Shown: positions 43,458 to 53,687, numbered from the stretch's first letter. The stretch: 59,097 nt of DNA from an uncultured Clostridia bacterium (GCA_944381175.1 CALWKD010000008.1:1-59097); one strand, 5' to 3'. The notes: generated by a model not told the origin, from the letters alone. Made by a program: numbers and translations.

Positions 43458-45722
43458 ATGAACGAACAAAAACAAGGAAAGTTTAAAATTACTTGGGTGA
43501 TAATTGCACTTATTGCAGTGTTCATTCTTTGCTTGGTTTTCATTGATTTCGGCGACCACGGTCAAAAACTTACCATTGACCAGGCAAAGCAGGTCGTTGC
43601 TGGAACTCTCAAAGACGACGCAGGAGAAGAAATTCCGAAGGCTAGTTATGTCCTTTTGAAAGGCGGAAGAGGTTATATTATTGTTGAAGGCTCAAACATC
43701 AATATAAACCAAGCCGCAACTTATTCAGATTTCTACTTTGAATACAACTCAAGCAATATGGAGTTTGAAAACGAATTCTATCTTTTATGTGACGACAATT
43801 CGGTTCAGTATTCTTTTGATACTCCAGGATTGGGTTTCGGAGATATTATCATTCCAATTCTATATGTGGTTTTTGCTATTGTTATCTTCTATTTCCTTTG
43901 GAGAATGGTCGCTGGTGCAAATAAGGGTGCTTTGCAATTTGGGAAAACCAAAGTCAAATCTTACACAATGACAAAAGTTAGATTTTCCGACATCGCTGGT
44001 ATGGACGAGGAAAAGGCAGAACTCCAAGAGGTTGTGGAATTTTTGAAAAATCCAAAGAAATTCACAGACCTTGGTGCGAGAATACCTAAAGGTGTTTTGC
44101 TTGTTGGGCAACCAGGAACAGGAAAGACTCTTCTTGCAAGGGCTGTTGCTGGGGAGAGCAAAGTTCCTTTCATTTCCATAAGCGGTTCTGACTTTGTGGA
44201 GATGTTTGTCGGCGTCGGTGCTTCAAGAGTGAGAGATTTGTTTGACCAAGCAAAGAAAAACAAACCTTGCATTGTGTTTATCGACGAAATTGATGCTGTT
44301 GGCCGTCAGAGAGGTGCTGGTCTTGGTGGCGGAAACGATGAAAGAGAACAGACTTTGAATCAACTTTTGGTCGAAATGGACGGGTTTGAACCTAATGAGG
44401 GTATTATCGTCTTGGCTGCGACAAACCGAAGCGATGTGCTTGACCCTGCTTTGATGCGTCCAGGCCGTTTTGACAGACAAATTTATGTCCACATCCCTGA
44501 TGTGAAGGGCAGAGAAGGAATTTTGAGGATCCACGCAAGAAATAAACCTCTTGATGAGAGCGTTGATTTCAATGTCCTTGCAAGAATAACCACAGGTTTC
44601 ACAGGTGCTGATATTGAAAATATGCTCAATGAGGCGGCAATCTTGGCGGCTCGTGCTGGCAGACCAAAGATTATTATGGAAGATATCACCGAGGGTATCA
44701 ACAAAGTAATTATGGGGCCTCAGAAGAAGAGCAGACTGTTGACTGAAAAGGAAAGAAAACTTACTGCTTATCACGAAGCAGGGCATACGATTGTTGCAAA
44801 GAGCTTGGAAAACTGCGAAGATGTCCAAGAAGTGTCTATCATTCCTCGTGGAAATGCTGGCGGTTACACAATGAGTCGTCCTGAAAATGACGATATGACA
44901 ATGTCTATGGGCAAGGCTAACGACACCATCGCAATGAGTATGGGTGGAAGAGTCGCAGAAGAACTCGTTTTCAAAGAAATCACAAGCGGTGCTTCGTCTG
45001 ATATGCAACACGCAACAAAAATTGCTCACGCAATGGTTTATGATTGGGGAATGAGCAAAAAGATTGGGTTTATGTCATTGGGAAGTTCCTCTCAAGTGTT
45101 TATCGGGCGTGATTACCAAACCAAAAATGACTTCTCAGAAAAACTTGCAAGTGTTGCTGATGACGAAATTATGAGCATTTTGAACAACAACTATAAGCGT
45201 GCAAAAGATGTCCTTTCAGAAAAAATTGATATCTTGCACGAAATGGCGAAATTACTGCTTGCCAGAGAAACAATCTACAAGGAAGAAGTGGATATGATTA
45301 TGGCTGGCAAAAAGACAGAGGAAATAGTTGCTATTCTTGAGAAGAGAGAGAAAGAGCAAAAAGCAAAAGAAGAAATGCTTAAAAAAGAAAGAGAACGCAA
45401 TGAAAAACTTGCAAACTTTGAAAGAAAGATTGCTGAGGGTGAAAATTTGCTCAAAATGGGAATAATCTCTCAAGAAGAGTTGGATGTTTTGAAGACCGAT
45501 TATGAGAATTTCAAGAAATCTCTTCTTCAAGGCGAAACAAAAACCGAAGAGAAAAAAGAAATTTCAAACGAAGTGAAAGATGATGTGAAAAAGAAAGAGA
45601 GTGGTCAGAAAGCGTCGACAGAAAAGCCAAAAAGGACATACACTCGAAAAACAACCACAAAGAAAGCGGACGAGGAGACAAAGAAGAAATCTGAAAAAAA
45701 AGATGACGAGGGAAATAGTTAA
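43458..45722 (+). CDS. ftsH: ATP-dependent zinc metalloprotease FtsH
   Basis: Membrane protease that degrades misfolded and regulatory proteins. Two helices (11-30 and 129-150) enclose the extracytoplasmic domain. The Walker A motif GQPGTGKT is at 217-224, Walker B is [10 protein letters not shown], the second region of homology is RPGRFDRQI, and the zinc site is HEAGH at 439-443. The catalytic core ends near residue 620. A tail of about 130 residues is charged coiled coil and lysine-rich disorder. The stop overlaps the next start. Confidence 0.97.
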   Translation: MNEQKQGKFKITWVIIALIAVFILCLVFIDFGDHGQKLTIDQAKQVVAGTLKDDAGEEIPKASYVLLKGGRGYIIVEGSNININQAATYSDFYFEYNSSNMEFENEFYLLCDDNSVQYSFDTPGLGFGDIIIPILYVVFAIVIFYFLWRMVAGANKGALQFGKTKVKSYTMTKVRFSDIAGMDEEKAELQEVVEFLKNPKKFTDLGARIPKGVLLVGQPGTGKTLLARAVAGESKVPFISISGSDFVEMFVGVGASRVRDLFDQAKKNKPCIVFIDEIDAVGRQRGAGLGGGNDEREQTLNQLLVEMDGFEPNEGIIVLAATNRSDVLDPALMRPGRFDRQIYVHIPDVKGREGILRIHARNKPLDESVDFNVLARITTGFTGADIENMLNEAAILAARAGRPKIIMEDITEGINKVIMGPQKKSRLLTEKERKLTAYHEAGHTIVAKSLENCEDVQEVSIIPRGNAGGYTMSRPENDDMTMSMGKANDTIAMSMGGRVAEELVFKEITSGASSDMQHATKIAHAMVYDWGMSKKIGFMSLGSSSQVFIGRDYQTKNDFSEKLASVADDEIMSILNNNYKRAKDVLSEKIDILHEMAKLLLARETIYKEEVDMIMAGKKTEEIVAILEKREKEQKAKEEMLKKERERNEKLANFERKIAEGENLLKMGIISQEELDVLKTDYENFKKSLLQGETKTEEKKEISNEVKDDVKKKESGQKASTEKPKRTYTRKTTTKKADEETKKKSEKKDDEGNS

Positions 45723-46594
45723 TGGAAGATAAACAAGAAAACCAAGAAATCGAAAATGTTGCTGAAAATCTAGAAAGAGTTGAGACTCAGGAGATTTCTT
45801 CCGAAGAGAAGAGAGAATCTGCAGAAAGTCTGGACAATGAAGGCAAAGTGACAGAATCGAAACCGAAGAGCAAGAAAAAGAAAGCCAAAAAAGAAAAAGT
45901 TGAAGAGTCTTATGAGGGACTTTCTGATGACGAAATCTACACAAAATTGCAGACAGAAAAATTGCTCAAAAGGAAAAAGAAAAAGAGAATTATCACATCG
46001 GTTGCAATGGGAGTTGCATTTGCTCTTGCAGTTGTTATAATTGTTTTGGCGACCGTTCCTGTAAGTTTGAAACCTAATTGCATAGATGATGATTACACAA
46101 CAGTGAAGTTGTATAATGGGACAAGTTTGACAGGACCACGGGCATCTTTTGAGGCAGATGACGAAAGATTTGAAAAGTTTGTTGAGGTTTTTGATGATTC
46201 TTTTGGGCAATCATATTTGACAGCATTATTTAGTGGTTCGCTTTTTGCATCTTATTATGAGCCTGAGGAGAAGCACGAAACATTCCAAACTTCAGCAAAT
46301 GAACTTATCACAAACAACACATATTTTGTTAGACTTTCTTATTCAGAAGAAAAAACTTTGACATATCAAAATGGAAAAACATACATTTCTCCTTTTAAAA
46401 GCGGAAGTTTTGATGGGGTGATTACTTTCACTGACATTTACATCGCAGTCAATAGCGAAAATGGCTTCAGGGACACAAAAGTTTATATTCCTATTCATTA
46501 TCCAAGCGATGAAGTGGAGTATGCAATCACCATCACAATTAGGGCAAATACTTACAAAATTTATGAAGTTTGGAATGACTTTGTTAATGAGTAA
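45722..46594 (+). CDS. membrane protein with charged N-terminal region (290 aa)
   Basis: I do not recognise a family. The first ~85 residues are charged and disordered, acidic and then lysine-rich (KPKSKKKKAKKEK, KRKKKKR). One membrane helix follows at about 90-112, then an extracytoplasmic beta-rich domain. It is coupled to ftsH by a one-base overlap, so it may be a substrate or partner of FtsH (inference). Confidence 0.7.
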   Translation: MEDKQENQEIENVAENLERVETQEISSEEKRESAESLDNEGKVTESKPKSKKKKAKKEKVEESYEGLSDDEIYTKLQTEKLLKRKKKKRIITSVAMGVAFALAVVIIVLATVPVSLKPNCIDDDYTTVKLYNGTSLTGPRASFEADDERFEKFVEVFDDSFGQSYLTALFSGSLFASYYEPEEKHETFQTSANELITNNTYFVRLSYSEEKTLTYQNGKTYISPFKSGSFDGVITFTDIYIAVNSENGFRDTKVYIPIHYPSDEVEYAITITIRANTYKIYEVWNDFVNE

Positions 46595-46702
46595 TGCTTA
46601 TGGCATTACTTTTTTCTTGAGACATTTTTATGTGAGATTGTTTTTTTCAAATGCTAAAAATTAAAATTTTTGGGCAAATTTGGAAATTTTTCTATAAAAT
46701 AG

Positions 46703-46732
46703 TTGACAAGAGAAAGTTTTATGTTATATAAT
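46703..46732 (+). promoter_or_regulatory. rplJL promoter
   Basis: TTGACA (46703-46708), 18 bp, TATAAT (46727-46732). Confidence 0.85.
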
Positions 46733-46738
46733 ATGAGG

Positions 46739-46822
46739 GTATTAAGAAATCTTCCTAAGACCGTAAGTGCCTTCGGGCGTAAACATTTGTGCTTACCGAG
46801 GAAAAGTTTGGATTGAGTTTTA
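46739..46822 (+). ncRNA. ribosomal L10 leader
   Basis: The leader has the conserved L10-leader core CTTCCTAAGACCGTAAGTGCC, with the later CTTACCGAGG pairing back. L10(L12)4 binds this structure in Firmicutes to repress its own operon. It is followed by an intrinsic terminator and then rplJ. Confidence 0.88.
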
Positions 46823-46858
46823 TCTCTATAACTTTTCCGTGGTTATAGAGATTTTTTT
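46822..46858 (+). terminator. attenuator of the rplJL leader
   Basis: CTCTATAAC pairs with GTTATAGAG, followed by A and T7. It lies between the L10 leader and the rplJ ribosome site, so it is a candidate attenuator. Confidence 0.8.
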
Positions 46859-46897
46859 ATACAAAACACAAAATCAGATTAAAAGGAGGGATAGAAA

Positions 46898-47413
46898 TTG
46901 AGTGCTAATTTAGAGGCTAAAAAACTTGTTGTTGAAGAAATTAAAGATAAATTCTCCAGAGCAAAAACATTGGCTTTTGTTGACTACCGCGGTCTTACTG
47001 TTGCGGAAGACACTGCACTTCGTAGAAAATTCCGTGAGAGCGGTTGTGAATACAAAGTCTACAAAAATCGCTTGATGTTGAAAGCACTTTCTGACCTTGG
47101 TATTGAGTGTCCAACAAACTTCTTTGAGGGCACTACTGCCGTTGCTATTGGTTATGACGACGAGGTTGCTCCTGCAAAAATTGTTTGCGACTGCGTCAAA
47201 GAAACCAAGAAAATGGTTATCAAATTTGGAATTTTAAACGGTGCAAGCGTTGATGCGAAGAATATTGAAGCACTTGCAGCTCTTCCATCAAAGGAAGAAC
47301 TTATTGCAAAACTTCTTGGAACTTTGAACAACACTGCTTCAAGTTTGTGCAGAGTTCTCTCAGCCCCAACTCGTGGGCTGGTTGTTGCTTTGAATGCGGT
47401 TGCAACAAAATAA
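46898..47413 (+). CDS. rplJ: 50S ribosomal protein L10
   Basis: Base of the ribosomal stalk. Typical parts are KTLAFVDYRGLTVAE, YKVYKNRLMLKAL and FEGTTAVAIGYDDEVAPAK. The start is TTG at 46898, with AAGGAGGG upstream. The length of 171 aa is normal. It is regulated through the L10 leader upstream. Confidence 0.98.
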   Translation: MSANLEAKKLVVEEIKDKFSRAKTLAFVDYRGLTVAEDTALRRKFRESGCEYKVYKNRLMLKALSDLGIECPTNFFEGTTAVAIGYDDEVAPAKIVCDCVKETKKMVIKFGILNGASVDAKNIEALAALPSKEELIAKLLGTLNNTASSLCRVLSAPTRGLVVALNAVATK

Positions 47414-47464
47414 TAAAAATAAGAATCGCATATTTTGAAAATTTTAAAAAGGAGATTATTTAAA

Positions 47465-47842
47465 ATGGCTATTAAAGAAATCGTTGAAGAAATCAAAAAA
47501 TTGACTATTGTTGAAGTTTCTGAACTTGTTAAGGCTTTGGAAGAAGAATTTGGTGTAAGCGCTGCTGCTCCAGTTGCAGTTGCTGCTGCTCCAGCTGCTG
47601 GTGCTGCTGCTCCAGCTGCTGCTGAAGAAAAGAGCGAGTTCAATGTATTCTTGAAAGAGGTAGGAGCAAACAAAATTGCTGTTATCAAAGTTGTTAGAGA
47701 AGTTACTGGACTTGGACTTTCAGAAGCAAAAGCACTTGTTGATGGTGCTCCAAAAATGATTAAGGAAAATGTTCCTGCTGCTCAAGCAAAAGAATTTGAA
47801 GCTAAGTTTAAAGAAGCTGGCGCTGTTGTTGAATTACAATAA
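47465..47842 (+). CDS. rplL: 50S ribosomal protein L7/L12
   Basis: Stalk protein that recruits translation factors. An N-terminal dimerisation domain (residues 1-30) is followed by a hinge of Ala/Pro ([16 protein letters not shown]) and the C-terminal domain with [20 protein letters not shown]. The start ATG 47465 has AAGGAGAT upstream. The length is 125 aa. Confidence 0.98.
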   Translation: MAIKEIVEEIKKLTIVEVSELVKALEEEFGVSAAAPVAVAAAPAAGAAAPAAAEEKSEFNVFLKEVGANKIAVIKVVREVTGLGLSEAKALVDGAPKMIKENVPAAQAKEFEAKFKEAGAVVELQ

Positions 47843-47872
47843 TTTGAATAAATTTAAAATTTGATTTTGTGT

Positions 47873-47908
47873 TAAAAAATACACCCTATTTTTAGAGTGT
47901 ATTTTTTG
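47873..47908 (+). terminator. terminator of rplJL
   Basis: AAAAATACACCCT pairs with AGAGTGTATTTTTT with a small loop, T6 at the end. Confidence 0.85.
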
Positions 47909-48030
47909 TTTTAAAATTGGTTGGGTTTTTAAAGAACTTTTCCGAAGATTCTTTGAGTTGAAATAAATTTTATATATAAAGTTATCAAAACATAATTATT
48001 TTTGCAATTTCTTTTCATTTAGATAAAAGC

Positions 48031-49380
48031 CTACTTTGCTTCTTTTGGAGCAGTTTTCTTTGTTTTTGACCTTTTGCCATTTATGAGCAAATTTTGAATT
48101 TTTTCATATGAATAGAAGTCTGTTTTGTCAGGATTTGTCAGGAGCGTTACATAAATATTTTCTGGTTTTGAGAGAATTTTTTTGCAAAGGTTTAAAATAT
48201 CCTCACTGCTTGTTTTGTCAAAGAGTTTTTCAAGTTTTTTGTCCCACTTTTTATCAAAAATCTTATCCAAAAAGGTGTGATATCTTTGGAAGATGTTTCT
48301 CGCGTTGCAGTATGCGACGATTGAACCTTCGTCGTCTCTGAGTTTTTGTGACCTTTTGACATCGTTTATGAGTTTTTCGTCAAGTTTCTTTGTTCTTAAA
48401 TCTCTGAATAACTCGGAAATTTTGTCAATGATTTTGTTTACATTTTCAGGCGAACATTCAAATGAAAATGCAAGCTTGTATGGCTTGCTTGAAATGAATG
48501 CTGAGGCGTATGTTCCGCCATAAACAAGCCCAGCGTCTCGGAGTAATTTGTGATAAATTCCGCTTATTCCATTGAGGGCGGAGCACAAGATGTTTAGAGT
48601 TCCGATGTTTTCATCGACCGACAACTCATCATCGAGTTTTATGGTGATTCTTCCAATTGTCTTTTTAAAATTGAAAGTCTCAATGTTCAGATTGCCTTCT
48701 TTGTTTACAAGATTGTGAAGGCTTCTGTCCACTTCGTAATCGTCAGGAGTAGGCTTCAACTGTGAAATAAAGTATTTCCTTGCAAGCTTTTTTGCTTTGA
48801 AGTATGAAATTCCGCCAGAGATGCAGATTGCAAAATTCTTTGCAGTAAAATTTTCGTCTCTAAATGAAGTCAGTTGCTTTGCATTTACTGCGTCAATTTC
48901 TTCGGGAGAACCAAGCACAGCGTTTGGGTTTATGTAAGGGGTGTCTTTTTGCATTGTTCTTGTGTCGGCGAAAATAAATTGCACATTGAAATCATTGTTT
49001 CTTCTCACCAATTCCTCTTTGATAACGCCTTTTTCGTTGTTTATGTAAGTCCTTGAAAATTTGGTGTGAAGAAGTTGTTCTGAAGCGAGTTCAAAACAAG
49101 GCGCAAGTGCTTTGTTCGAGCGAGCAAAGTCTATTGTGACGCGGTAGACATTTGTCATTGCGTTGTGAGAAGAATAAACCTCTTTTTCTTTTTGGGACAA
49201 CTGCTCAAATGTGTATTTCTCCGTCTGTTTGAAAAACATATGCTCCAAAAAGTGTGCAGTTGGCTCGGGATATTTGTCTCTATTTTTGCCAAAAATAAAC
49301 CCAGCACAAACAGATGTACTTTTTAAGGGTTGTTTGTTGTAAATCAACACCGCTCCATTTTTGTATACCTTTTTCTTCAT
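48031..49380 (-). CDS. M16 family zinc peptidase
   Basis: Insulinase/processing peptidase family. The inverted zinc motif HFLEH is at residues 43-47, with the third ligand in the helix around NNEKGVIKEEL near 118. A second, inactive half follows (residues 230-450). There is a lysine-rich end (KRSKTKKTAPKEAK). The start is ATG 49380, with GAGG upstream. Its role in this organism is unknown; related Firmicute proteins are cytoplasmic. Confidence 0.88.
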   Translation of the reverse strand: MKKKVYKNGAVLIYNKQPLKSTSVCAGFIFGKNRDKYPEPTAHFLEHMFFKQTEKYTFEQLSQKEKEVYSSHNAMTNVYRVTIDFARSNKALAPCFELASEQLLHTKFSRTYINNEKGVIKEELVRRNNDFNVQFIFADTRTMQKDTPYINPNAVLGSPEEIDAVNAKQLTSFRDENFTAKNFAICISGGISYFKAKKLARKYFISQLKPTPDDYEVDRSLHNLVNKEGNLNIETFNFKKTIGRITIKLDDELSVDENIGTLNILCSALNGISGIYHKLLRDAGLVYGGTYASAFISSKPYKLAFSFECSPENVNKIIDKISELFRDLRTKKLDEKLINDVKRSQKLRDDEGSIVAYCNARNIFQRYHTFLDKIFDKKWDKKLEKLFDKTSSEDILNLCKKILSKPENIYVTLLTNPDKTDFYSYEKIQNLLINGKRSKTKKTAPKEAK

Positions 49381-49442
49381 ACTCAAATCCTCTAATAAAA
49401 TTAACTGATGTCTTGATTGTTTTAGATTTAAATGCTTTTTAT

Positions 49443-50372
49443 TTAAACATTCAGTTTGTTTTCCAAGATGTCAAAAAGTTCGTATTTAAACATTCTTATG
49501 TCGATATCCACACAAATCGTTGCATTTGGTTTTTTGGTGTAATCAGTGTTTATGTATCCGAAATCGTGGCTCTCGTCCTTGTAATAATCTATTTCAATGT
49601 GTCCTTGTTCAGTTTTTATTAGTTCTGGGTGGGAGAGGAAATAAATCGCACACACATCGTGGACGGCTGCGCCCAAATCTCCAACGTGATAATCTCTGTA
49701 TCCAGCAAACATCTTCGCGTAAATTTTTCCAATCTTGTTTGCTTTCTTAAATCGTTTGATGTCGGCGTGGTTTAGATACGCAAAGTGCCCAAGTTCCATT
49801 GGAACCATAACAAGTTTGACTCCGCTCTTAAAGACCGCTTCCGCAGCCTCTGGGTCGTATCCAACATTGAATGACTTATACGGAACGCCATATATTTTTT
49901 CTTTTGTCCCAGATTCAAAAATGATTTCCTTGATTTTCTTTTTACAATCTGGATGCTTTTGCAAAAGTTTTGCAAGGTTTGTCATAGGACCAAGAGCAAT
50001 GATTGAAATTTTTTCTTCACTGTTTTTCAAAACTTCATAGATTGCATCGCAGGCTTCAAGGGAGAGTGGTTTGTGCTTGAGTTTTTTTGCGTTGTATTTA
50101 AACTTTCCAAATCCATTTTTGCCTTGTGCACCGACAGCGTAGTTTGCTGGGCGAACAAGAGGAGATTTTGCTCCTTGTGCAACTGGGATGTCTTGATTGA
50201 AAAGTTCTGTGAGAAAAATTGCATTTTCTGTTATCTGTTCGATTGGTCCATTTCCGCCAGCAGAGGTGATGAGTTTTATGTCAAATTTTCCACAATTCAT
50301 TGCATACATAAGTGCTATTGCGTCATCAACGCCTGGGTCGGTGTCGATGATAACTTTTATTTTTTCATCCAT
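49443..50372 (-). CDS. nucleoside hydrolase (IunH family)
   Basis: Second nucleoside hydrolase. The DTDPGVDD calcium motif is at residues 10-17, and IALGPMTNLAKLL and FNVGYDPEAAEAVF are family motifs. The length of 309 aa is standard, without the tail seen in the 32276 gene. I chose ATG 50372 because GGAG lies 8 nt upstream. It sits downstream of the spoIIA region on the opposite strand. Confidence 0.93.
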   Translation of the reverse strand: MDEKIKVIIDTDPGVDDAIALMYAMNCGKFDIKLITSAGGNGPIEQITENAIFLTELFNQDIPVAQGAKSPLVRPANYAVGAQGKNGFGKFKYNAKKLKHKPLSLEACDAIYEVLKNSEEKISIIALGPMTNLAKLLQKHPDCKKKIKEIIFESGTKEKIYGVPYKSFNVGYDPEAAEAVFKSGVKLVMVPMELGHFAYLNHADIKRFKKANKIGKIYAKMFAGYRDYHVGDLGAAVHDVCAIYFLSHPELIKTEQGHIEIDYYKDESHDFGYINTDYTKKPNATICVDIDIRMFKYELFDILENKLNV

Positions 50373-50476
50373 AATTTTCTCCATTTTTCGTATACCAAAT
50401 TATATCATATTTATTGTTTGCAGGCAAATGTTTTTCTATGTCTTTTTTCAATTTAAAACTGAATGATTTAAATTGG

Positions 50477-50527
50477 AATATATTGCATAATACACAATAT
50501 ATGGTGTATTACGCGTGAATAATACCT
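50477..50527. repeat. dispersed palindromic repeat, copy 3
   Basis: GCATAATACAC/GTGTATTACGC form a hairpin with loop AATATATG, followed by GTGAATAATACCT. The sequence resembles 9156-9213 and 16745-16796. It lies between divergent genes, upstream of the spoIIA operon. Confidence 0.55.
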
Positions 50528-50652
50528 CAAGATGTTTTTAATATCACAATTTTAACAAATTTTTTGTATGTGGCAAAATTAGAGCATTTTTGACAAATGT
50601 TCTTTTTTTTATGCAAATTTCTTATGTTATGCTTAAAGCGAAAGGAGAAGTT

Positions 50653-50961
50653 ATGCAAGTTAAAAGTCGTATTCATAATGATGTGCTTTATGTTTTGTTG
50701 TGTGGGGAATTGGATGAGCACTCCGCCACTTACACACGAATTACTCTTGATGAAATTTTTGACAAACCAAACTTTAAAAAAATCGTCATTGACCTTTCCG
50801 AACTTGATTTTATGGATTCGACGGGCATTGGCGTTTTGATTGGGAGATACAAAAGAATGAAAGATAAGGATATTCCTATCTATATTGCGAATCCGTCTTC
50901 TCACGCAGAAAAAATTTTCAAAATCACTGGGCTTTACAACATTATGCCCAAAATAATTTAG
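50653..50961 (+). CDS. spoIIAA: anti-sigma-F factor antagonist SpoIIAA
   Basis: STAS-domain protein that frees sigma-F in the forespore when dephosphorylated. The phosphorylation motif MDSTGIGVLIGRY lies near residue 57, the serine being the one modified by SpoIIAB. The 102 aa length is normal for the STAS antagonist. I chose ATG 50653, with AAAGGAG upstream. It starts the three-gene spoIIA operon. Confidence 0.94.
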   Translation: MQVKSRIHNDVLYVLLCGELDEHSATYTRITLDEIFDKPNFKKIVIDLSELDFMDSTGIGVLIGRYKRMKDKDIPIYIANPSSHAEKIFKITGLYNIMPKII

Positions 50962-50974
50962 TCAAGGAGTTGTT

Positions 50975-51421
50975 ATGAAATATTCAAATTTTATGGAAGT
51001 CACTTTTAAGGCGTTGTCGGTCAACGAAGGCTTTGCAAGGGTTTGTGTCGCTTCATTTTGCGTCCAACTCAACCCAACTGTCGATGAAATAACAGATATT
51101 AAAACAGCGGTCTCGGAGGCTGTCACAAATTGTGTTGTGCACGCTTATCCCACCGCTGTCAAAGGCGATGTCATTTTGAGATGCGAACTTGAAGATGACA
51201 CCGTTTCAATCACTGTGACCGACAAAGGTGTGGGGATAAAGGATATTGTCAAGGCAAGAGAGCCTTTTTACACTTCAAAACCTTCCGCAGAGCGCTCTGG
51301 AATGGGTTTTACGGTTATGGAAAGTTTTATGGACGATGTGCAGGTCTTCAGCAATTCCTTTGGCACAACCGTCAAAATGACCAAGAAAATCTCAGCAAAT
51401 GTTGAGACCGTGGCAGGTTGA
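50975..51421 (+). CDS. spoIIAB: anti-sigma-F factor SpoIIAB (serine kinase)
   Basis: GHKL-fold kinase that binds sigma-F and phosphorylates SpoIIAA. SEAVTNCVVHAYP is the N-box, VTDKGVGIKD the G1-box and ERSGMGFTVMESFMD the G2 part. The length of 148 aa is normal. AAGGAG precedes the start. It is followed directly by sigF. Confidence 0.95.
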   Translation: MKYSNFMEVTFKALSVNEGFARVCVASFCVQLNPTVDEITDIKTAVSEAVTNCVVHAYPTAVKGDVILRCELEDDTVSITVTDKGVGIKDIVKAREPFYTSKPSAERSGMGFTVMESFMDDVQVFSNSFGTTVKMTKKISANVETVAG

Positions 51422-51424
51422 TTG

Positions 51425-52147
51425 ATGCTGGGGCAAGAAGAGACTCTTGAACTGATTAAACTTGCACAATCAGGAGACGAACTTGCTAAAGAAAAACTTG
51501 TTAAAGAAAACTCCCCGCTTATCAAAAGCGTCATCAGGTGGTTTAAGGATAAAGGTGTTGAGTATGACGACCTTTATCAACTTGGTTGTATGGGATTTTT
51601 GAAGGCGATAAATCGCTTTGATGTCTCATATAATGTCAAATTTTCCACATATGTTGTGCCAATGGTGGTGGGTGAGATTAAACGCTTTATGCGTGACGAT
51701 GGTGCAGTCAAGGTTTCAAGGGCAATAAAGGGATTGAATGTCAGAATAACAAAATATTCTGATGAATTTTGGGTTAAAAACAGCCGAAAACCAACCATTT
51801 CGGAACTCTCTGAGCACTTCAAAATAAGTGAGCAGGAGATTGTTATGGCGATGGACTCCGCAAAAATGCCAGTGTCGCTCTACACGCCTTTTGACGATGG
51901 TGAAGAAGATGGACTCACAATTATTGACCGCTTTGACGGAGAGCAAAATGAAGATTTTGTCGACAAATATGCTTTAAAAGAGTTGATTGACGGGCTTGAG
52001 GAGCGGGATAAAAAGATAATTTTGATGAGATATTTCTATGACAAGACGCAAAGCGAAATCGCGAAACGCTTGGGAGTTTCGCAAGTTCAGGTGTCGAGGC
52101 TTGAAAACAAGATTTTGGAAAATTTAAAGAAAAAACTTGAAGGATAA
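51425..52147 (+). CDS. sigF: RNA polymerase sporulation sigma-F factor
   Basis: First forespore-specific sigma factor. Region 2 (YQLGCMGFLKAINRFDVSYNVKFSTYVVPMVVGEIKRF) and region 4 with the helix-turn-helix (TQSEIAKRLGVSQVQVSRLE) are clear. The length is 240 aa. I chose ATG 51425; TTG 51422 lies before it. It is coupled to spoIIAB with only three bases between stop and start. Confidence 0.94.
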   Translation: MLGQEETLELIKLAQSGDELAKEKLVKENSPLIKSVIRWFKDKGVEYDDLYQLGCMGFLKAINRFDVSYNVKFSTYVVPMVVGEIKRFMRDDGAVKVSRAIKGLNVRITKYSDEFWVKNSRKPTISELSEHFKISEQEIVMAMDSAKMPVSLYTPFDDGEEDGLTIIDRFDGEQNEDFVDKYALKELIDGLEERDKKIILMRYFYDKTQSEIAKRLGVSQVQVSRLENKILENLKKKLEG

Positions 52148-52175
52148 AAAATTGTTTGTTTTTCACCATTTTTGC

Positions 52176-52204
52176 TTGGTTGTATTTTTTATTTTTGTTA
52201 TACT
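52176..52204 (+). promoter_or_regulatory. promoter of the 52213 gene, leaderless type
   Basis: TTGGTT (52176-52181), 17 bp, TATACT (52199-52204), with the ATG 8 nt later. Confidence 0.6.
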
Positions 52205-52212
52205 ATATAAGT

Positions 52213-53649
52213 ATGAGTGGTTCAGCAAAAGGAAAAATTAGGCTTGTTATTGATTCGGATGTGGCGAATGAGGTGGACGACCAATTCGCCTTGTCATATG
52301 CGTTGTCAAGAAGAAACAAATTGAAAATTGAGGCGATTACCATTGCTCCTTACAGAGTTTCTTGGCAGAAAGGGCTCTCCGTCAGAGATGGCGCGATTGA
52401 CAGTAAAAATGAGGCAGACAGGCTTTTGAGGCTTTTTGGGTTTAAATATTCCGCAAAAAATCCATTTGTATATCTCGGATGTTCTGGATTTTTGAGCGAA
52501 GGATATAACGAAACAAATCCCGCCGTCCAAAAAATTATTGAACTTGCAAATGTGGGCGATGATCTTTACATTTGTTGTCTCGGAACGCTTACAAACGTGG
52601 CTATGGCTCTCAGGCTTGCACCAGAAATCGCTTCCAAAATCAAGATTGTGTGGCTGGGCACGGACAATGTTTTGCTTGAAAAATTCACCGATGCCAATTA
52701 CAGAAAGGATGTTTTGGCTTTCAATGAGGTTGTGGCAAGCAGTGTCGATTTCACGATTTTTCCGACTTTTCTTGCAAGAGCCTTTGTAACTTCCATTTAC
52801 GAGTTTCCGAGGAACATTAAGGACAATGATGTCACTCGTTATCTCGCTTCCATAGTCAACCGTTTTGTGCATATTGAAGAAAACTTGGGAATCAAGATTA
52901 TCTATGATATTGGTCCAATCGCTTTCCTGTTAAATAGAGACAAATTCACAGAAAGACTTGTTTCGCCTGACCTTTTGCTTAAAGAAGGAAAAGTCAAATA
53001 TCCAAAGGGAAGAATGATAAATTGCGTGACTTCAGTTCCGAAACATTCTTATGTCTGGAAAGATTTCCTTAGTTCTGTGAACAAAATTAAGGGCGGGCTT
53101 TACAAGCCGAGAGTCTTTTTTGTCAGTGACACACATTTTGGTCAGGCTTCAAGAGTTGAGCGAAATCTTGTGCCTTTCAAGTCTGTCGAGGAGATGAATA
53201 AGGAACTTGTTAGGCGTTGGAACAACAAGGTCGCTCCAAATGATATTGTTTATCATCTTGGCGACTTTGGAGACTATGATTTTGTCAAGCAACTTAACGG
53301 CAAAATCACATTGATTTGTGGCAATTATGAAAAAACTGAATTTAAAAAAGACTTTGAGGGGTTTAGGAAAAAACTTCTTGCTCTCGGTTTTGTTGATGTG
53401 ATAAGAAATGGGATGTATCTCGAACCTGAGGTTTTGGGTGAGCGGATTTATCTGACGCACAAGCCGACTGACCACGCCAAAGATTGCAAGTCCATTTTTG
53501 GTCACGTTCACACGCTTTCTTTGGTCAAGCCTTTTGGATTTAATGTTTGTGTAAGTTATCATTACTATGCACCAGTGAGTGCGGAAACGGCAAAGAGGTA
53601 TTTGAAATTCATTAATTCTTATGCCGACGAGGATGTGTTTGTGGAATAA
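52213..53649 (+). CDS. nucleoside hydrolase-like / metallophosphoesterase fusion
   Basis: The first ~290 residues follow nucleoside hydrolases: the motif DSDVANEVDD at 14-23 replaces the usual DTDxGxDD, with an inserted pair, and GTLTNVAMALRL follows. The second part is a calcineurin-like phosphoesterase: SDTHFGQ (Asp306, His308), HLGDFGDYDF (Asp351), GNYE (Asn371, where GNHD/E is usual), THKP near 416 and GHVH (430-433). A nucleotide could in principle lose its phosphate and then its base on one chain. The 478 aa chain has no signal peptide. No ribosome site is seen. Confidence 0.85.
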   Translation: MSGSAKGKIRLVIDSDVANEVDDQFALSYALSRRNKLKIEAITIAPYRVSWQKGLSVRDGAIDSKNEADRLLRLFGFKYSAKNPFVYLGCSGFLSEGYNETNPAVQKIIELANVGDDLYICCLGTLTNVAMALRLAPEIASKIKIVWLGTDNVLLEKFTDANYRKDVLAFNEVVASSVDFTIFPTFLARAFVTSIYEFPRNIKDNDVTRYLASIVNRFVHIEENLGIKIIYDIGPIAFLLNRDKFTERLVSPDLLLKEGKVKYPKGRMINCVTSVPKHSYVWKDFLSSVNKIKGGLYKPRVFFVSDTHFGQASRVERNLVPFKSVEEMNKELVRRWNNKVAPNDIVYHLGDFGDYDFVKQLNGKITLICGNYEKTEFKKDFEGFRKKLLALGFVDVIRNGMYLEPEVLGERIYLTHKPTDHAKDCKSIFGHVHTLSLVKPFGFNVCVSYHYYAPVSAETAKRYLKFINSYADEDVFVE

Positions 53650-53653
53650 AATA

Positions 53654-53687
53654 AAAAAAGTTCGCTTGCTTCAAGCGGACTTTTATC
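53654..53687. terminator. bidirectional terminator
   Basis: AAGTTCGCTTG/CAAGCGGACTT with a short loop, A7 on one side and T on the other, between the convergent 52213 and 53683 genes. Confidence 0.8.
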
